Shown one piece after another: positions 34,638 through 36,059 of a DNA stretch of 36,059 bases. Each line of letters begins with the position of its first letter. Position 1 is the first letter of the stretch. The position numbers and the translations under genes are program-made. The stretch comes from JBIOJM01 sp044450785 (lineage in GTDB: Bacteria; Planctomycetota; Planctomycetia; Isosphaerales; Isosphaeraceae). The notes below the pieces were generated by a model. The model was not told the DNA's origin. It was given only the letters and a program-made list of their open reading frames with translations, and did no database searches. The stretch covers positions 1 to 36,059 of the forward strand of contig JBIOJM010000064.1 in NCBI GenBank assembly GCA_044450785.1, written 5' to 3'.

Positions 34638-34761
34638 ACTTCTCGGCGAACACCACCGATTTGCGGAGTGGTCGTCGCACTAACCCGACGCCCCAGCGAG
34701 GGATGCCGCAAGTTTCTTGCGGCACGATGACTTGTCTTCGCTGGCGCGTCGGGTTGGTATG
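34638..34761. mobile_element. Shorter, diverged relative of the palindromic element (copy 3)
   Basis: The left end acttctcggcgaacaccacc (34638-34657) matches the left end of copies 1 and 2. Inner arms at about 34682-34698 and 34739-34755 are inverted with one mismatch (acccgacgcc.../...gcgtcgggt). The central tip is a strong hairpin (tgccgcaag/cttgcggca). The stretch between outer end and inner arm is 30 bases shorter, and the right outer end is missing or unrecognisable. It sits 15 bp after the toxin stop and before the truncated antitoxin. Confidence 0.6.
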
Positions 34762-34820
34762 GGAGCAAGCCTCCGCTGTAGTGCCGGATCTCGTCCCGAG
34801 GCGGAACAGCAGGGTGGCGA

Positions 34821-34979
34821 TCAGCGCGGACTCTCGAAATCGAGACTCATCAGGACCGCCGTCGCCCGCCCGCGCTGGGTGATGACGAGCGGCTTCTTCG
34901 ATTTCTTCACGTCTTTCAGGACCCGGGCCGAATTCTGCCTCAGGTCCGACACCGGAACGATCGCGGGGATCTTGGCCAT
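34821..34979 (-). pseudogene. Orphan, short Phd/YefM-type antitoxin, possibly truncated
   Basis: A 52-residue product from ATG 34979: the segment VPVSDLRQNSARVLKDVKKS followed by PLVITQRGRATAVLMS is the N-terminal DNA-binding half of Phd/YefM antitoxins. Usual members are 75-95 residues and continue with a toxin-binding helix after about position 50. Here the frame stops after DFESPR. A second frame continues immediately (ESALIATLLFRLGTRSG), so a frameshift is possible, and palindromic element copy 3 lies just beyond. No toxin gene of its own is adjacent. It may be a remnant or may still repress. It lies 70 bp after the end of the other PIN toxin gene, in the same direction. Confidence 0.6.
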
Positions 34980-35049
34980 CGAACGTACCTCCAAGCATAC
35001 ATTTGATCGTACCACGAGAAGTTCGCGCGGGCAACTGCCGAGGACGGTG

Positions 35050-35469
35050 TCACGGCACGGACGCCAGCGAGATGATGAAGGGATAGGTCGGTTGGAGGCT
35101 GTTGAGCAACCGGGCATCGGCGGTGACCAGCTCACATTTCTCCCGCTCCGCCAAGGCGACGTAGAGGCAGTCATAGACGCCGATGCGGGCCTGGGTCGCG
35201 ATCTGGATGGCACGAGGGGTCAAGGGGTGCGCGGGGAAGAGGTGTGGAACCGTGGTCATCACGTCCGCCCAGAGCGTCCACGCATCCGGTATCATCCCCC
35301 GCCGCTGGGCCTTCGTCAGGGCATGGGCGATCTCGAGAGTGAAGGAGTCCGGCGCGATCAACTCGTGGACGGCCTTGCGGAAGTCATTGCGGAGCTGACG
35401 GGCCTTGGCGGCATCCGGCTCGCTCAAGACCCATTTCAGCGCGACGGACGCATCCAGCACGTACCTCAT
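35050..35469 (-). CDS. PIN-domain ribonuclease toxin (VapC-like, copy 2)
   Basis: A 139-residue PIN nuclease with all acidic residues present: D6 (YVLDAS), E46 (FTLEIAHA), D100 (GVYDCLYVALAE) and D118 (VTADA). It is strongly similar along its whole length to the toxin at 34197, but encoded on the opposite strand. Its ATG overlaps the stop of the upstream antitoxin by four bases (35466-35469), so the pair is translationally coupled. Predicted to be an Mg2+-dependent RNase neutralised by its own antitoxin; whether the two pairs cross-talk is open. Confidence 0.9.
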   Translation of the reverse strand: MRYVLDASVALKWVLSEPDAAKARQLRNDFRKAVHELIAPDSFTLEIAHALTKAQRRGMIPDAWTLWADVMTTVPHLFPAHPLTPRAIQIATQARIGVYDCLYVALAEREKCELVTADARLLNSLQPTYPFIISLASVP

Positions 35470-35687
35470 TCCTCGTCGCGCGCCTCGCGGATCAGATCAA
35501 CCGCCCATTCCACCACGCCGTACTTCTCCCGAATCGCCCGCTGGACCTCCTCGGACCGCTCGTAGATGCGTTTCAGCAGCGCGGGATCAGTGACGCGTTT
35601 CCCCTCGGATATCAGGCGGCAAACCTCTTCCATATCTGCCATCGCTTCGGGCGGGATGCTCGATGGTTTCTCGACGGTAGCCATCAT
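35466..35687 (-). CDS. Antitoxin of a PIN-domain toxin-antitoxin pair (copy 2)
   Basis: A 73-residue protein from ATG 35687, five bases after gggagga; a second ATG follows at once (35684) and gives MATVEKPSS, which aligns with the copy 1 antitoxin, so either start may be used. The frame is open to 35819 but lacks homology there. The C-terminal REKYGVVEWAVDLIREARDE is nearly the same as copy 1, while residues 15-50 differ strongly. It is coupled to the PIN toxin by a four-base overlap. The upstream leader (cccctgggagga) is conserved with copy 1, pointing to duplicated cassettes with shared control. Confidence 0.78.
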   Translation of the reverse strand: MMATVEKPSSIPPEAMADMEEVCRLISEGKRVTDPALLKRIYERSEEVQRAIREKYGVVEWAVDLIREARDEE

Positions 35688-36059
35688 GTTCTTCCTCCCA
35701 GGGGATTGTATCAAGAACAACAAGAGAAGACGATGGGCAACGCAACCTTGGTCCTGCCCATGGCCTCCGCCGTGTCCGCAACGCTCATCCTCAACACGCC
35801 GATCTTGTCTTACCGCCAATGGCCGTGACGCGGTTCCTCCCTCAGTGCGATGCGACTCCGGCGACCCGATTCACCATGCCCCAAACCCAGTTTCCATCAG
35901 TGATTGAATGGATGATCTGATGTCCAATTGATAGCGGCAGCCGCTTCTCGGTCCCGACCCCGCAACCCCGGGTGGTTGGTTTTTGAAAATATAAAATAAT
36001 ATAAAAATTTAAATCAAAAAATGCCGGAGCGGTTAATAAATAAAACCGCACAAGGGTAA
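35688..36059. other. Terminal intergenic stretch ending in an AT-rich segment
   Basis: No convincing gene. An ORF on the minus strand (35842-36051) has no ribosome site or recognised domain, and its first third is translated from the AT-rich tail; I do not call it. From about 35976 to 36045 the sequence is almost only A and T, in sharp contrast to the rest of the window. It contains a small hairpin with gcggtt (36029-36034) and aaccgc (36044-36049). The antitoxin promoter should lie near 35690-35730. Confidence 0.5.

Noticed and set aside
35842..36051. 69-codon minus-strand ORF at the window end
   Set aside because: It begins in the AT-rich segment and has no ribosome site or recognised domain. 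Possibly repeat-derived; the right neighbour is not visible.

Overview
This window is high-GC DNA with long ORFs on both strands. It very probably comes from a planctomycete, most likely of the Isosphaeraceae/Gemmatales type. The signs are FHA-GAF-cyclase and kinase-TPR signalling proteins with a DWG (not DFG) motif, a PVC-type propeller/HEAT/cytochrome c protein, HAF-repeat and parallel beta-helix surface proteins, a recurring Arg-rich plus LExRxLL N-terminus on exported proteins, and many palindromic intergenic repeats. The lineage is inferred from gene content. No rRNA or tRNA gene and no CRISPR array was seen.

Layout. 1-433: palindromic intergenic repeats. 434-11117 (+): signalling block with an FHA-GAF-class III nucleotide cyclase, a Ser/Thr kinase-TPR receptor, a proline-rich outer-membrane barrel protein and a second kinase-TPR receptor carrying six 144-bp TPR units. 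11146-15105 (-): giant right-handed beta-helix surface protein, convergent with the second kinase. 15411-17730 (+): a metallo-beta-lactamase-fold protein resembling class II cyclic-nucleotide phosphodiesterases, overlapping a pentaheme cytochrome c. 18052-19143 (-): HAF-repeat exported protein. 19674-25686 (-): an outer-membrane beta-barrel followed by a 1342-residue multiheme cytochrome with a C-terminal LVIVD-type propeller. 26015-29279 (+): a tandem HbpS/GlcG-like (DUF336) protein, a small His-rich secreted protein and a small exported beta-rich protein. 29374-33313 (-): PVC-type cytochrome protein and an MBOAT/wax-synthase-like acyltransferase. 34000-35687: two paralogous PIN toxin-antitoxin cassettes in opposite orientations around an orphan short Phd/YefM-type antitoxin. 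The window ends in an AT-rich stretch.

How the parts may work together (inference). The centre looks like a cell-surface redox region: a barrel plus a 9-10-heme cytochrome, a heme-binding-type operon transcribed divergently from them, and a separate pentaheme cytochrome. The barrel/cytochrome pair resembles the porin-cytochrome conduits used for electron transfer across outer membranes, but with a fused propeller. The left third is signal transduction, with a potential cyclic-nucleotide synthase and a potential phosphodiesterase 13 kb apart.

The least explained structure is a 193-bp nested palindromic element with about 20-bp terminal inverted repeats. It occurs twice at exactly the same length (19345 and 33471), with a shorter relative at 34638. 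It looks like a non-autonomous mobile or REP/MITE-like element.
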